From Cellvibrio japonicus Ueda107 (GTDB taxonomy: Bacteria > Pseudomonadota > Gammaproteobacteria > Pseudomonadales > Cellvibrionaceae): a stretch of 64,000 bases of DNA. This document shows, in pieces, positions 11,401 through 18,660 of this stretch. The stretch is from the NCBI RefSeq assembly GCF_000019225.1, contig NC_010995.1, forward strand, positions 3,542,501-3,606,500. Direction: 5' to 3'. The notes under the pieces are model-generated. The model ran no database searches. It saw nothing but the letters and a program-made list of their open reading frames with translations, and was not told the DNA's origin. Every line of letters starts with the position of its first letter. Position 1 is the first letter of the stretch. Both the position numbers and the translations under genes were made by a program.

Positions 11401-11892
11401 ATTCATCTTGTAGGCAACACGAGTGGCAATAAAATCTTTATCTCCCCCCTGGCGATCTTCAAGGTACTCCATGAAATCGAGATTTAGGGCGACTTTTTTG
11501 CGCAACATGTTATTGAGCAAATAGGTATTGCTGGACGCACCAGCAAACACGCCTACGGGATAATCAAATGCTTTCTGGCTGTAACCCGCATGTTCCAACG
11601 CCTCCCATGCGCATTCCAACAGGCAGCGTTGTTGCGGATCCATTCTGCGAGCTTCACGTGAAGAATACTTAAAGAAATCAGCGTCAAACGACTCCACATC
11701 AGCAAAGCTGGAGGTAACGGGAATATAGCCGGGATTGGCAAGCCACTCATCCGGAACCCCCGCCAGGCGCAGCTCTTCCCGGGTCAAGGTGCGGATTGAT
11801 TCCTTTCCAGCCCATAGATTGGTTTCGAATTCTTCCACATTTTGTGCACCGGGGAACCTGCACGCCATGCCGATAATTGCAACATCGTTCAA
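5461..11892 (-). CDS. Modular polyketide synthase, KS-(degenerate AT)-DH-KR-MT-ACP
   Basis: 2143 residues; the start is TTG at 11892, chosen because GAGGGAGA lies about 8 nt upstream and the KS begins at residue 3. KS (~1-425) has Cys near 175 (QSACSTS) and both His motifs. A KS-AT linker (LLLLSAKTPEALAAV) leads into about 210 residues that align by eye with an acyltransferase core, but the GHSxGE nucleophile motif is replaced by SGEGKG (~630-635), so this AT should be inactive. A post-AT linker (LPTYPFQRQ) follows. DH (~770-1060) has HxxxGxxxxP near 799. KR (~1340-1560) has GGAGGIG and the catalytic Lys, Ser and Tyr, but reads YVSGC where YxxxN is usual. The methyltransferase (~1700-1880) has LEFGAGTGSTT near 1793. 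ACP Ser is near 2047. Expected chemistry is one extension with C-methylation, ketoreduction and dehydration, loaded by a trans AT. It is the middle gene of the minus-strand run. Confidence 0.92.
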   Translation of the reverse strand: MNDVAIIGMACRFPGAQNVEEFETNLWAGKESIRTLTREELRLAGVPDEWLANPGYIPVTSSFADVESFDADFFKYSSREARRMDPQQRCLLECAWEALEHAGYSQKAFDYPVGVFAGASSNTYLLNNMLRKKVALNLDFMEYLEDRQGGDKDFIATRVAYKMNLCGPAFTVQSACSTSLVAVHTACQSLLNGECDMALAGAVTVMYPLDQGYWHKEGSMVSPDGHCRTFSDRAQGTVFGNGVGVIVLKRLEDALAERANILGVIKGSAMNNDGAVKPSYTAPSLDKQSEVISDALAIADVNPDTILFVEAHGTGTPMGDPIEVAALTQAYRDYTDKRQFCALGSVKTNIGHLDVAAGMAGIIKTLLVLKNHSVPPTLHFNAANPAIDFVRSPFFVNTDVQPLPDVDTPARAGITSLGVGGTNVHMILEAHTSPDSYSPDASAELLLLSAKTPEALAAVCSRMQDHLARHPSLSLADVAFTLKHGRIAWPYRVALVANDVSQCTELLTHTPVMTDEARSALCLWVPELSITKLKRLYLCLKPHAILYEEMALCLSIWNEWSTTQTGSIPLMPGCTEWDSILDVIASEGDFLPALDSKRAGNIQAHVIALMLSIALGKALRKLCGDALMMSGEGKGALAALCVSGELSLEEVFAALFVGDESLWLDDAHAKLPDRESLTPEVLLVSLDSSSPTEVPFIPQDEDPLRVWPMLLARCWMAGIFIDWSGEPIPEGVKRVVLPTYPFQRQMFNFESAVVPVAGISGKPNDGLPDLIHRHLSAYAWKSEVFESQISLARQAYFDHHRVFGVAIVPGSFHLSLVFSSLALRYPVPQKHALTIENLVFGKALVLEAEDTLAVQVLIEPGQENDFAKGQSRYRLVSQRNNDELQVHSQGDVLTRMVNREPLDLMSIRNRCTTEYPVVQFYEEGWHKGFEWREDFRSLTAIHYCDGEALAEVQYSPALAGCLADYSIHPAILDVCLQPYLAAVLAHPVYGVSDEPYIPLSIDRVTFFQQPCSQQSGLPLPAAKLFVHAKLRNQDSQSRDSFAADLNICSANGEPVMSVEGLRTWRMSRQAMQDLAPKKGIGDLILLPKWVPESPEVLPSARVPDTIWIFQDADDDSPFATHLAGYWQGHPIKRVLLGSRYCEHTPDLVEIDCTQAGDIARVLQLLPDSIRIYFLGGLYYPIDNGAAQDVLAQLAQSQARGPLALLKLMTALARAPTRAQRQALELVVLTRDLYDPGNSLVQLNPYSGALTGLVKVFARENSWIKSICVDLDARECIQSDQLGESLALIEGLAKTDNIRELAIRGGACYGRYMYRTEKLTESIASASGNNPQPSAFRHKGVYWILGGAGGIGEALSYYLAERYQATLVWIGRRPLNDQIQGAIDQVAHLGGKALYFSADACDFTEMARLHSETTADIGAPNGVIHSALVLRDQSIAKMTEEEFRAAFDIKVKASVILDLITRSDGLDFFTSFSSENAIRGWHGLSNYVSGCTFQDNYLHYLRHDRDQNTTIFNWGFWCETGIAAQARIRQLVEHQGILGMTTHEGMDVVEAGLGQLLPQLMPIKFQPQIAAHLGVKTDALWHRASCADVSPGMQVLRQAVDKFSAGYERDCHNEPWQTRVNVLARVRMLDVLDQLGVTLSVGHCWQPHDWMRQQALRESLLPLIEAIAAICVEQGWATEKDRELVFTQACVDAFAQVADYPCARQALVEAYPSTATWFAILDASIAQFARVLRNALPATDVLFPQSSIALVEGVYRNNPASDFFNAVVRELVTRYGADRDDGCVIRLLEFGAGTGSTTRLLLQALRPFAQQVDYVFTDVSPHFTQLAREQFAAEFPFVSFSTLDMEKDIRGQGYERQHFDMVFGTNVIHVCRDIHATVMNLKQLIKPGGLLVVNELTARSDIWTLTFGLLDSWWLSRDAALRIPHTPLLSVGRWKEILSVAGFREPTAFTQPGLNSEAEAVQAVLVAQSDGCLLVPQQAPAPVSAMGKPTERSHNPQMLQGFNEVVQSPLSERRTRLLRYLQGKVADLLEIDSVDAIPLDQPVGGMGMDSLIVLSFCKVLSKDMDTTVPTNMVFDHPTLNDMANYLYQDICQWPLSDDLEAVPVPSHDTASRAVAPGWQASSWQDLDTLTSEQLSDLLEAELND

Positions 11893-12018
11893 AGTTTGTC
11901 TCCCTCAATTTGTCGAATGTAATCCCATCAGTCAGGTGCAACCCGAGCATTTGCAAACAGGACTTAGAAGAGCAACGCTTGTTCAACAAGGCTCCAACCA
12001 TCACACCGAATGGCTGTA

Positions 12019-15000
12019 TTACATTGTTTTACTACGCCTGGCCTGCAACGCTTTACGTTTCTCAATACGCTGTTGACTTATCGATTTTTGTGAGTGCTCA
12101 GCAGGTGACAACGCATCCAGATAACGTGCAGCCTCTGCAATGCAGGGGTATTTAAAAAATTCCACAGCGGTGTAGGGCTTGGCAAAAGTCTCGGAGATAA
12201 CCTTTACCAGGGTGGGCACCAAAATTGAGCTTCCGCCCACCTCAAAAAAATTGTCTTCTAGCGAAAAATGATCTGCATCCAGGATCTCTGCCCAAATCCC
12301 TCTTAATTGTTTCTCTGTAAAATTTGCCGCGCGCACTGAGCGAGCCATCGGTGTCGAAAGATTCAACGCGTCCACATCAACACTGCCATCGTTACGTCGG
12401 GGCAAGCCATTAGTCGGCTTATATATCACTGGAATTTTATTGCCGCGATAATCGCATAAGTCAACATGTGGAATCTCACCCATGGAGGATTCGTAATAAA
12501 TAGCTACCTGACTGGTCGCCACACAATCACCCACTATTTCTCTGGCAACGTAATTTTTGGTTTCATCCAGGCCGATATAAACAACAGGCTCGTTCACCTC
12601 AAGTGCAATCAACAAGGATTGGAATCCCTGTCGCGCAGTCAACGCCAAAAACCCTTTGGCGTCGCTATTTTTGTAGCCCCGACTCATTCCAATATCATCC
12701 CAGTTGCTCCAGGCTATACATAGGCTGCGCAATTGGCTGTGCGAATGAAGATGACGGGAAAAGGCTTCAAGTGCCGAGTTGACTGCGGTATAGGCCCCCA
12801 GTGTCGCCGCACCGAAGTACCCGAAAATAGATGAGAAAGAGATAAATAATCCTGTGGAATTTTTTTCCTGCAAGCATAGGGCGAGATGTTGTGCGGCATG
12901 CAGTTTTACACGCGCCTGTTTTGCAATGGATTCCATGGACTCCTGTTCAATAGTATTGGCTTCATACAGCGCTGCCATATGAATAACACCGTCGAGTGCG
13001 GGTATCGATGCAAATAATGCTTGCACTTGCAGGGGGTCGGTAACATCCACGGCATGATAATCCACTCGCGCATTTGCCATCCCCTGCAATTGCGCCATTT
13101 TACTACGTACCGGCGCAGCATCCGCCGCTGAGCGACCTATCAGAATAAGCTGGCACCCCACTGTACGCACGAGTGATTGCGCCACTTCAAAGCCAATGCC
13201 CCCCAAACCACCGGTGATCAGGTAGGTTCCATCCCGGCGCAATGCAGGTAGCAGTTTTTCTTGCGTAACATGAAGACATTCAAGGGACTTTTTTAACCGC
13301 TGCTGCCCGAGAAAAGCCACTGAGTCTTCATGTCCAGTAGAATTGACCTCTTGCAAGATAAGGTTAAGCAAACGGTTAAAGTGCGTATCCGCTTCTATTT
13401 TCAGGCATCTGGTGGTAAGTCCAGGAAGTTCGTAACGCGCCGTGCGTAGCAACCCCGAGGCCATTTCCACATCCGCGGAAAACAGTTGACTATCGAATTG
13501 CTCAACCAGCAAGTAGGTTATATTTTTTTCTTTCGCCAACCTGAACAAGCTTTTCAAGCTGTTTAAGGTTCCAGGCAAAACCTGGCTGTGGGTATCACTA
13601 TAAAGAGGCCACAGATTTATTACATCATAGCCAGATGATTCGGCTGTGATCTGCAACAATACTTGATAAAAATCTTCATCCTGGCCAGGGCGTACAGCCC
13701 ATAATTTTTCGGATAACCTTTCACACTCCGCTCCTGGCACAATACAAAACACATTGGATGTACCAGCTGCCTGCAATAACGTCTGAGCGTTATGCCTATC
13801 AGTAAAAAATACGAGGTCATTACGGGTCGCAACAGCATGGCTTTTTGCAACAGGCGCCAACACCCATTTATCTGTAAAAAACCAATTCACCAAGGTGTGC
13901 TCGTTGCCCAACAGGAGATCCATATCCTGTATGGCCTTACTATAAGCACCTGCCTCAAATGAAGTTTTTAATTGGTTGCGCTGAATCTTACCGCTGGTGG
14001 TTTTAGGGAACTCGCTTTCGTTAAGTGGCAAAATATAGCTAGCAACGATACCAAACTCTGCCGTCACTTTACGTTTAATATCCATTACGGTTTGTTTAAC
14101 AGCATCTGCATCATCCTTAGCCGCAACAAAAAATAGCGCCAATTGCTCCGTGGCTTGATGATTGGTGCGCACCCCGCAGGCCGCGGCAAAAGTAGGCTTC
14201 ACCCCCTGGATTTTTTCAATGGCAGCTTCCAGGTCATAACAATAATAATTAGCGCCCTGAATAATGATAACTTCCTTGGCTCTCCCTGTAATAACAAGAT
14301 TATTATTGGAAATAACACCCAGGTCGCCTGTGTCATACCAACCATTATTGAACGAAATCGCATTCACCGCGGGATTGTTCAGGTAACCGGGTGTTACTAC
14401 ATCGCCTCTCACACATAAATGCCCAACCTCTCCCTCCGCACAGAGAAGATTCTTCTCATTGCGAATACTTATTTCTACTCCGGGGATCAACTGCCCAACA
14501 GCGACAAGCGTTTGAGGTTCCTTTATATGATTACCAACGTTTATATGATTGCCAACGTTATGCCAAATAGCATCGCGCGACGAAAGTGAAAAATTATTTT
14601 GGTAGGTGATGGCTGTGCAGGTTTCGGCGGAGCCATAACAGGGCCTCATGGCATTTTCCCGAATCCCAAAGGATGCTGTCATCGCCAAAAACTCTGCAAT
14701 CACCCCCAGAGTCACCTGCTCACCGGCATTGAGCATCTCTTCCACATGGGTTAATTGCCATTGCCTGTGGGGATTTTTTTTCAGGGCATCAATCACCAAT
14801 TTGAAACCAAAATTGGGAGCCCATGTATGGGTTACCTTGAACGACTCCAGATAGTCGAGCCATGCCAAAGGCTCGGACAAAATACGATTGGTGTGTACCA
14901 GGACATGTTCGATCCCCAAATAGAGATCTTTAAAATGCATCATTAATATGGGAGCCACATGATCAAGCGGCAACCAATTCAAACCGACATTATCACTGTT

Positions 15001-16149
15001 ATAATTGCTGAATTGCGCAATCGCATTAATATGGGCGACCACACCTTTGTGTGAAATTTGCACGCATTTCGAGTTTCCCGTACTTCCGGATGTTAATTGA
15101 TGAAAAACCGTAGCACCCGGTTCTGGAATTTTATATTCAATGACAGGTTCAAGCCATGGGAGAGTGTCATAATCAATCACCTGCCATTGGTTTTCACGCA
15201 CAACATCCAATTGATGAATGCGCTGGGCCAAACCACCTCCCGCCAGAATTTTTGCTTTTCCCAAAACGGTTAGCGCATTGACCAATTTTTCCTGCAAGCT
15301 GATTGTGTGAGTTTGCGCCGCACTCGCAACTGTCAAGGGGATCATTCCCCCCAGGAGACATGCCCAGAAGGCAGTTAGGTGATCACGCAAGTCTGTAAAC
15401 TGCAAAACAACAAAATCACCACCTTGCAGGGCTTGTGCCTTAAGTGCAGCCAATACACATTGGGCCTCATTCAATAATTCGCTATAGGTCTGGCGTTGCA
15501 GGCAACCTTTCTCATCAATATAACAAATACCTTTTTGTGGAAATTTTTCCACTGTCCTCAACAGCGCTTCAACCATATTCAGGGGAGCATCATCTGGTAA
15601 CTTCAGCTCTGCTCCACGCAAGTAGGCATCCAATCTCCGCGTGTTCCCCACAGGCTTAATCGCATCCCTTGCAGCGGAAATATCCTGGACGCCATTGATT
15701 TCTATAGCGGAGGTTTCGAAAAATTGGCTGTAACCGAAACGGTCTATATGAATGCGTGCTGGCTGCAAATTTGTAGCAGCCAACGTGACCGCACAATGCA
15801 CACCGTACTGAATTTGAACATCTTCTTGCCAGCGCTGTAATTCGCCTGCATTCAACGCAGGCAAGGAGAGCAGGCGATCAAGGTTTATATTTCCATCACT
15901 ATCACGTGGAATTCGGTTCACCGAACACAAGGCTACAGTACACTGAAAAATATCCGGCACTTCCAGATAAGCCTGAATTTTGGCTAGCAATGCAAGATCG
16001 GATAATGACGTAGCTTTTACTACATATAGAATACATTCAGAAGCATTATTCGCTACCCAGACATGAGATTCGTATAGCAGCCCATCTCGCTGAGCCCGTC
16101 GGAGACACATCATGTACGCAGAATACAAATCCAAGGCTCCATCCAACAT
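12019..16149 (-). CDS. Polyketide/nonribosomal loading protein: acyl-AMP ligase - KR - carrier protein
   Basis: 1376 residues, first gene of the PKS run. The first ~150 residues resemble the C-terminal tail of an adenylation domain (IPRDSDGNINLDRLLSLP), a type of N terminus found on trans-AT PKS loading proteins. An AMP-binding acyl ligase follows (~190-740; P-loop TSGSTGNSK near 355, YGSAETC, YDTGDLG, TTSGKIQRNQLK). The KR (~970-1160) has GGLGGIG and YTAVN with the catalytic Tyr. The carrier domain ends with FEVGGSS (Ser near 1306), a PCP-like signature rather than the LDSL type of the other modules. The ligase should activate a carboxylic acid as the starter, and a KR at this position suggests a starter carrying a reducible keto group (inference). 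ATG 16149 follows CGGAGATTAATAGTT. The 126-bp gap to the next gene has no clear terminator, so cotranscription is likely. The starter acid cannot be told from sequence. Confidence 0.88.
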   Translation of the reverse strand: MLDGALDLYSAYMMCLRRAQRDGLLYESHVWVANNASECILYVVKATSLSDLALLAKIQAYLEVPDIFQCTVALCSVNRIPRDSDGNINLDRLLSLPALNAGELQRWQEDVQIQYGVHCAVTLAATNLQPARIHIDRFGYSQFFETSAIEINGVQDISAARDAIKPVGNTRRLDAYLRGAELKLPDDAPLNMVEALLRTVEKFPQKGICYIDEKGCLQRQTYSELLNEAQCVLAALKAQALQGGDFVVLQFTDLRDHLTAFWACLLGGMIPLTVASAAQTHTISLQEKLVNALTVLGKAKILAGGGLAQRIHQLDVVRENQWQVIDYDTLPWLEPVIEYKIPEPGATVFHQLTSGSTGNSKCVQISHKGVVAHINAIAQFSNYNSDNVGLNWLPLDHVAPILMMHFKDLYLGIEHVLVHTNRILSEPLAWLDYLESFKVTHTWAPNFGFKLVIDALKKNPHRQWQLTHVEEMLNAGEQVTLGVIAEFLAMTASFGIRENAMRPCYGSAETCTAITYQNNFSLSSRDAIWHNVGNHINVGNHIKEPQTLVAVGQLIPGVEISIRNEKNLLCAEGEVGHLCVRGDVVTPGYLNNPAVNAISFNNGWYDTGDLGVISNNNLVITGRAKEVIIIQGANYYCYDLEAAIEKIQGVKPTFAAACGVRTNHQATEQLALFFVAAKDDADAVKQTVMDIKRKVTAEFGIVASYILPLNESEFPKTTSGKIQRNQLKTSFEAGAYSKAIQDMDLLLGNEHTLVNWFFTDKWVLAPVAKSHAVATRNDLVFFTDRHNAQTLLQAAGTSNVFCIVPGAECERLSEKLWAVRPGQDEDFYQVLLQITAESSGYDVINLWPLYSDTHSQVLPGTLNSLKSLFRLAKEKNITYLLVEQFDSQLFSADVEMASGLLRTARYELPGLTTRCLKIEADTHFNRLLNLILQEVNSTGHEDSVAFLGQQRLKKSLECLHVTQEKLLPALRRDGTYLITGGLGGIGFEVAQSLVRTVGCQLILIGRSAADAAPVRSKMAQLQGMANARVDYHAVDVTDPLQVQALFASIPALDGVIHMAALYEANTIEQESMESIAKQARVKLHAAQHLALCLQEKNSTGLFISFSSIFGYFGAATLGAYTAVNSALEAFSRHLHSHSQLRSLCIAWSNWDDIGMSRGYKNSDAKGFLALTARQGFQSLLIALEVNEPVVYIGLDETKNYVAREIVGDCVATSQVAIYYESSMGEIPHVDLCDYRGNKIPVIYKPTNGLPRRNDGSVDVDALNLSTPMARSVRAANFTEKQLRGIWAEILDADHFSLEDNFFEVGGSSILVPTLVKVISETFAKPYTAVEFFKYPCIAEAARYLDALSPAEHSQKSISQQRIEKRKALQARRSKTM

Positions 16150-16969
16150 AACTATTAATCTCCGACAATCAACCCAACAAGTTGTCCTTTTTAATAATTG
16201 TAATGTAAGCGAAGTTTGGATTAGCTCATTTGCGTGCCGCGAAAAACAGCTCCAATCACATCAATTATTTTTATCCTAAAACGGCTCGGGATGCTATCAA
16301 CATTTTTAAACAACGTCTAGCTTTGCGCAAAAAACCGCATTCATCATGAGATTGCAAATAAGCGCGCCACAAATGTATTAATTGGCGCACAATTCAAAAT
16401 ATTTACAGAATAATTTTATTTTTTAACCTTAATCAACAAAGAAAAAATTAACGATCAATTATTCAAGTGAAATCCTTAACGATTTTTTGGTGAATACTTC
16501 ACACAATATTTTGTTGTGCTTTTCTGCCACCCTGAAAAAATGATTACTGCGCCACCACTGAAAAACCCACCAACTTACACAATTCATCCCAAAACGTTTT
16601 GGATTCACAAACACATAGACATAGGGAAAACTTTTACAATTGCAGCCGTTCTCAATGCATTCGTAAATAGATTACTGGATATTTTTATGGCCCTGCCGTG
16701 CAGCGGCAATTAGCAGCTTCACCTTTAACGCATGAAAAATATTCCCGCACCGGCTTAGCATAACAATTTCTTTTACAGCCCATACGTAAACGGGTGTTCG
16801 TTCAAATTTCTCGAAATAGATTAAACACATATTGGTATTGAGGATGGACACGACATAATGCAAGTTGAAAACCTGCTACACGGGGAGGAAAAACGAAGGT
16901 GAGACTTTAAGTATGCACGGGCAGGCTTAATCAACCGGTTGAGAATGATATGTAGGCGGCATTCTGGTA
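16150..16969. other. Non-coding AT-rich region upstream of the PKS run
   Basis: About 820 bp without a convincing gene. The part next to the PKS start (16200-16500) is markedly AT-rich and must carry the promoter of the minus-strand PKS genes. The only symmetry I notice is a weak inverted GCGCGCC/GGCGCAC pair around 16361-16391. Short open frames here (e.g. 16516-16713 plus, 16672-16863 minus) have no ribosome site or recognisable protein pattern, so I do not call them. Confidence 0.6.
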
Positions 16970-16995
16970 GTGACAAAGCACCCTGCGCGGGTGCT
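16970..16995 (-). terminator. Candidate rho-independent terminator after the barrel-like gene
   Basis: A 7-bp GC-rich stem (AGCACCC at 16977-16983, GGGTGCT at 16989-16995) with a 5-nt loop lies 12 bp past the stop of the 17008-18204 gene. On the minus strand it is followed only by a short TTTGTC tract, so termination efficiency may be modest. Confidence 0.55.
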
Positions 16996-17007
16996 GATCG
17001 CCATGGC

Positions 17008-18204
17008 CTAAAAGTAGGTTTTCCAGCCCAACTCCACCACATCATCACGGCGCACATCCAGGGGTAATTTACCGGAGGAATAGCTGACAAATAACCCGGA
17101 TGGCGAAGTAAGGCTGAAGCTGCGCACGCTGTATTTATCTAGCCCAGCGTTGCTGACCACTGTCGCCGGGTCTATCTCACCCCAGTGGCGATAGTTGATG
17201 GTAAAAGCCAGGTTTTGGCCAAAGTGCGATCCCACCGGCATCCACAGGGATAATTCGCCGGTATAGCGATAGAACGCCGAATTATCCCCAGCCATAGCGC
17301 GCGGTGTTTCATCATTGGGCTCCACCTTATCCACACCCAGGCGAATCGCCGGTGTCAGCCCCAGTGCCCCTAACAGGCTATTGGTTCCCCAGGCTTCATA
17401 TTGGCCAAAGACAAAGGCACCAAAGCGGGATTGCTGTGCATCAAAGCGCTGGTCGCTCTCATAGCCTGCATCGATACCCAACTGGTAAAACTGGAAGGCA
17501 TTCAGGTAATCACTAATGTTGTCGAGCAGGGCAAAACCTTTGCGCTTGGCAGCGCGACAGGCATCGCTATTACCCGCACCCGGCCCGGCACACAGCGGCG
17601 CAGCAGCAATGGCCGCTTCGGTTAGCGACTGGCCAAATGCATCGCTCTGGATGGGAATACGCGAAGACCAGGCATAGGCGACCGCCAGGCGGGTATCCAG
17701 AAAATTGCGCGGGTTTTTGTCGCTATCGCTGGTGAGGGTGCCATTGGCATTGAAGGCGATGGTAGAGCGTGAATTCCACCGCTCACTGGAAGGTCGATCA
17801 ACCTTGACCAGTTTTTTATCAATCGCATAGCTCAATCCCAGCAAGCTTTCCCCGTCACTGGCATCGAGGTTTTTGAACTCCAATCCGAGCGGAACATCAC
17901 GCCCGTAGAGTTTGGTGAGCACATGATTGAGGAATTCAGGTGAGTGTAAATCGGTATCCAGGGTGTCCTGCAGGGCCTTTTTGTCAACCTCGCCACCGGT
18001 CACCGATTTAACACCGGCTTCTACCAGAGCCTTGCAGCTATTGATCGGCAGATCGGGAAACTTTTCCTGGCAAAACCCGGATAGCCGCTCCGTATCTGAC
18101 AGGTATTCATCCACAAAACCATCGACCAGGGGATTGGCCAGGGCCAGGCCCGGCATCCATCCCGAAAACATCACCAACAGCAGACGGCATCTGTTCGGCA
18201 ACAT
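17008..18204 (-). CDS. Exported protein of unknown function, probable outer-membrane beta-barrel
   Basis: 398 residues. The N terminus (MLPNRCRLLLVMFSGWMPGLALA) is a typical Sec signal peptide with a cleavage site after ALA. The C-terminal half alternates polar and aromatic residues (e.g. NLAFTINYRHWGEIDP, LFVSYSSGKLPL) and the chain ends in ...LGWKTYF. A terminal Phe with alternating hydrophobics is the usual C-terminal signature of outer-membrane barrels. Four Cys in the mature protein (FCQEKF, INSCKAL, PLCAGPG, DACRAA) could form disulfides. I do not recognise the family. Its ATG overlaps the stop of the upstream 115-residue gene (TAATG), so the two are a translationally coupled pair. Localisation is inferred; the function is unknown. 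Confidence 0.65.
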   Translation of the reverse strand: MLPNRCRLLLVMFSGWMPGLALANPLVDGFVDEYLSDTERLSGFCQEKFPDLPINSCKALVEAGVKSVTGGEVDKKALQDTLDTDLHSPEFLNHVLTKLYGRDVPLGLEFKNLDASDGESLLGLSYAIDKKLVKVDRPSSERWNSRSTIAFNANGTLTSDSDKNPRNFLDTRLAVAYAWSSRIPIQSDAFGQSLTEAAIAAAPLCAGPGAGNSDACRAAKRKGFALLDNISDYLNAFQFYQLGIDAGYESDQRFDAQQSRFGAFVFGQYEAWGTNSLLGALGLTPAIRLGVDKVEPNDETPRAMAGDNSAFYRYTGELSLWMPVGSHFGQNLAFTINYRHWGEIDPATVVSNAGLDKYSVRSFSLTSPSGLFVSYSSGKLPLDVRRDDVVELGWKTYF

Positions 18205-18551
18205 TAGATTTCTCCCAGGAATTTGTAGTTGGCGTCCACAATATCGGCCAGGTCGGCCATGATTTTGCTGCCGTCATTCAAGACCGCTTCCATCTCTTCG
18301 ATCGCCGTGGTGCGATCCGCACCCTGCTCATAACACGCGCGGTACAGTGCCGTAAATACGCCATCCAACTTTTCGGCATGGCTGCGTGCCTTGGCCGCTT
18401 TCAGCTCAGGACTGCCGCCGACAGTAAATTCGATAATAAATGGGGTATGCCATTCACCCACTTCATCAAAACCGGCATCGCGCTGGTTTTTATCCCAGAT
18501 TTCAAACAGCCATAAACACGCATGTGCGCGGTTGTTACTATTCCAAGCCAT
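18204..18551 (-). CDS. Conserved-looking small cytoplasmic protein of unknown function
   Basis: 115 residues, no signal peptide or membrane segment. It starts at ATG 18551 behind a strong GGAGGAAGGAAT ribosome site. The sequence is mixed and soluble-looking, with a Trp-rich start (MAWNSNNRAHACLWLFEIWDKNQ) and a helical C-terminal half (ALYRACYEQGADRTTAIEEMEAVL). I do not recognise the family. Its stop overlaps the start of the exported barrel-like protein, so the two probably act together or are at least co-expressed. It is a real gene on the grounds of ribosome site, coupling and normal composition. Confidence 0.6.
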   Translation of the reverse strand: MAWNSNNRAHACLWLFEIWDKNQRDAGFDEVGEWHTPFIIEFTVGGSPELKAAKARSHAEKLDGVFTALYRACYEQGADRTTAIEEMEAVLNDGSKIMADLADIVDANYKFLGEI

Positions 18552-18634
18552 ATTCCTTCCTCCACGGGATAGAGACCTTGCATAGTAACTGAGATTGTAG
18601 ATTGATTACCAAAAGGTTATGGCGAAACTTTTGC

Positions 18635-18658
18635 AGAACAACCTTTTTAAAAGGTTCT
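18635..18658 (-). terminator. Candidate terminator-like hairpin downstream of the GH43 gene
   Basis: The sequence AGAACAACCTTTTTAAAAGG followed by TTCT forms a stem with one bulge, centred a few bases past the stop of the GH43 gene (18661). It is AT-rich and lacks a long U-tract, so it is a weak candidate; it may equally belong to the promoter of the downstream 115-residue gene. Confidence 0.35.
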
Positions 18659-18660
18659 CC

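Noticed and set aside
303..11892. PUFA-synthase or heterocyst-glycolipid type synthase as an explanation for missing AT
   Set aside because: Single carrier domains per module, non-iterative layout, a methyltransferase and a ligase-type loading protein fit a modular line better.
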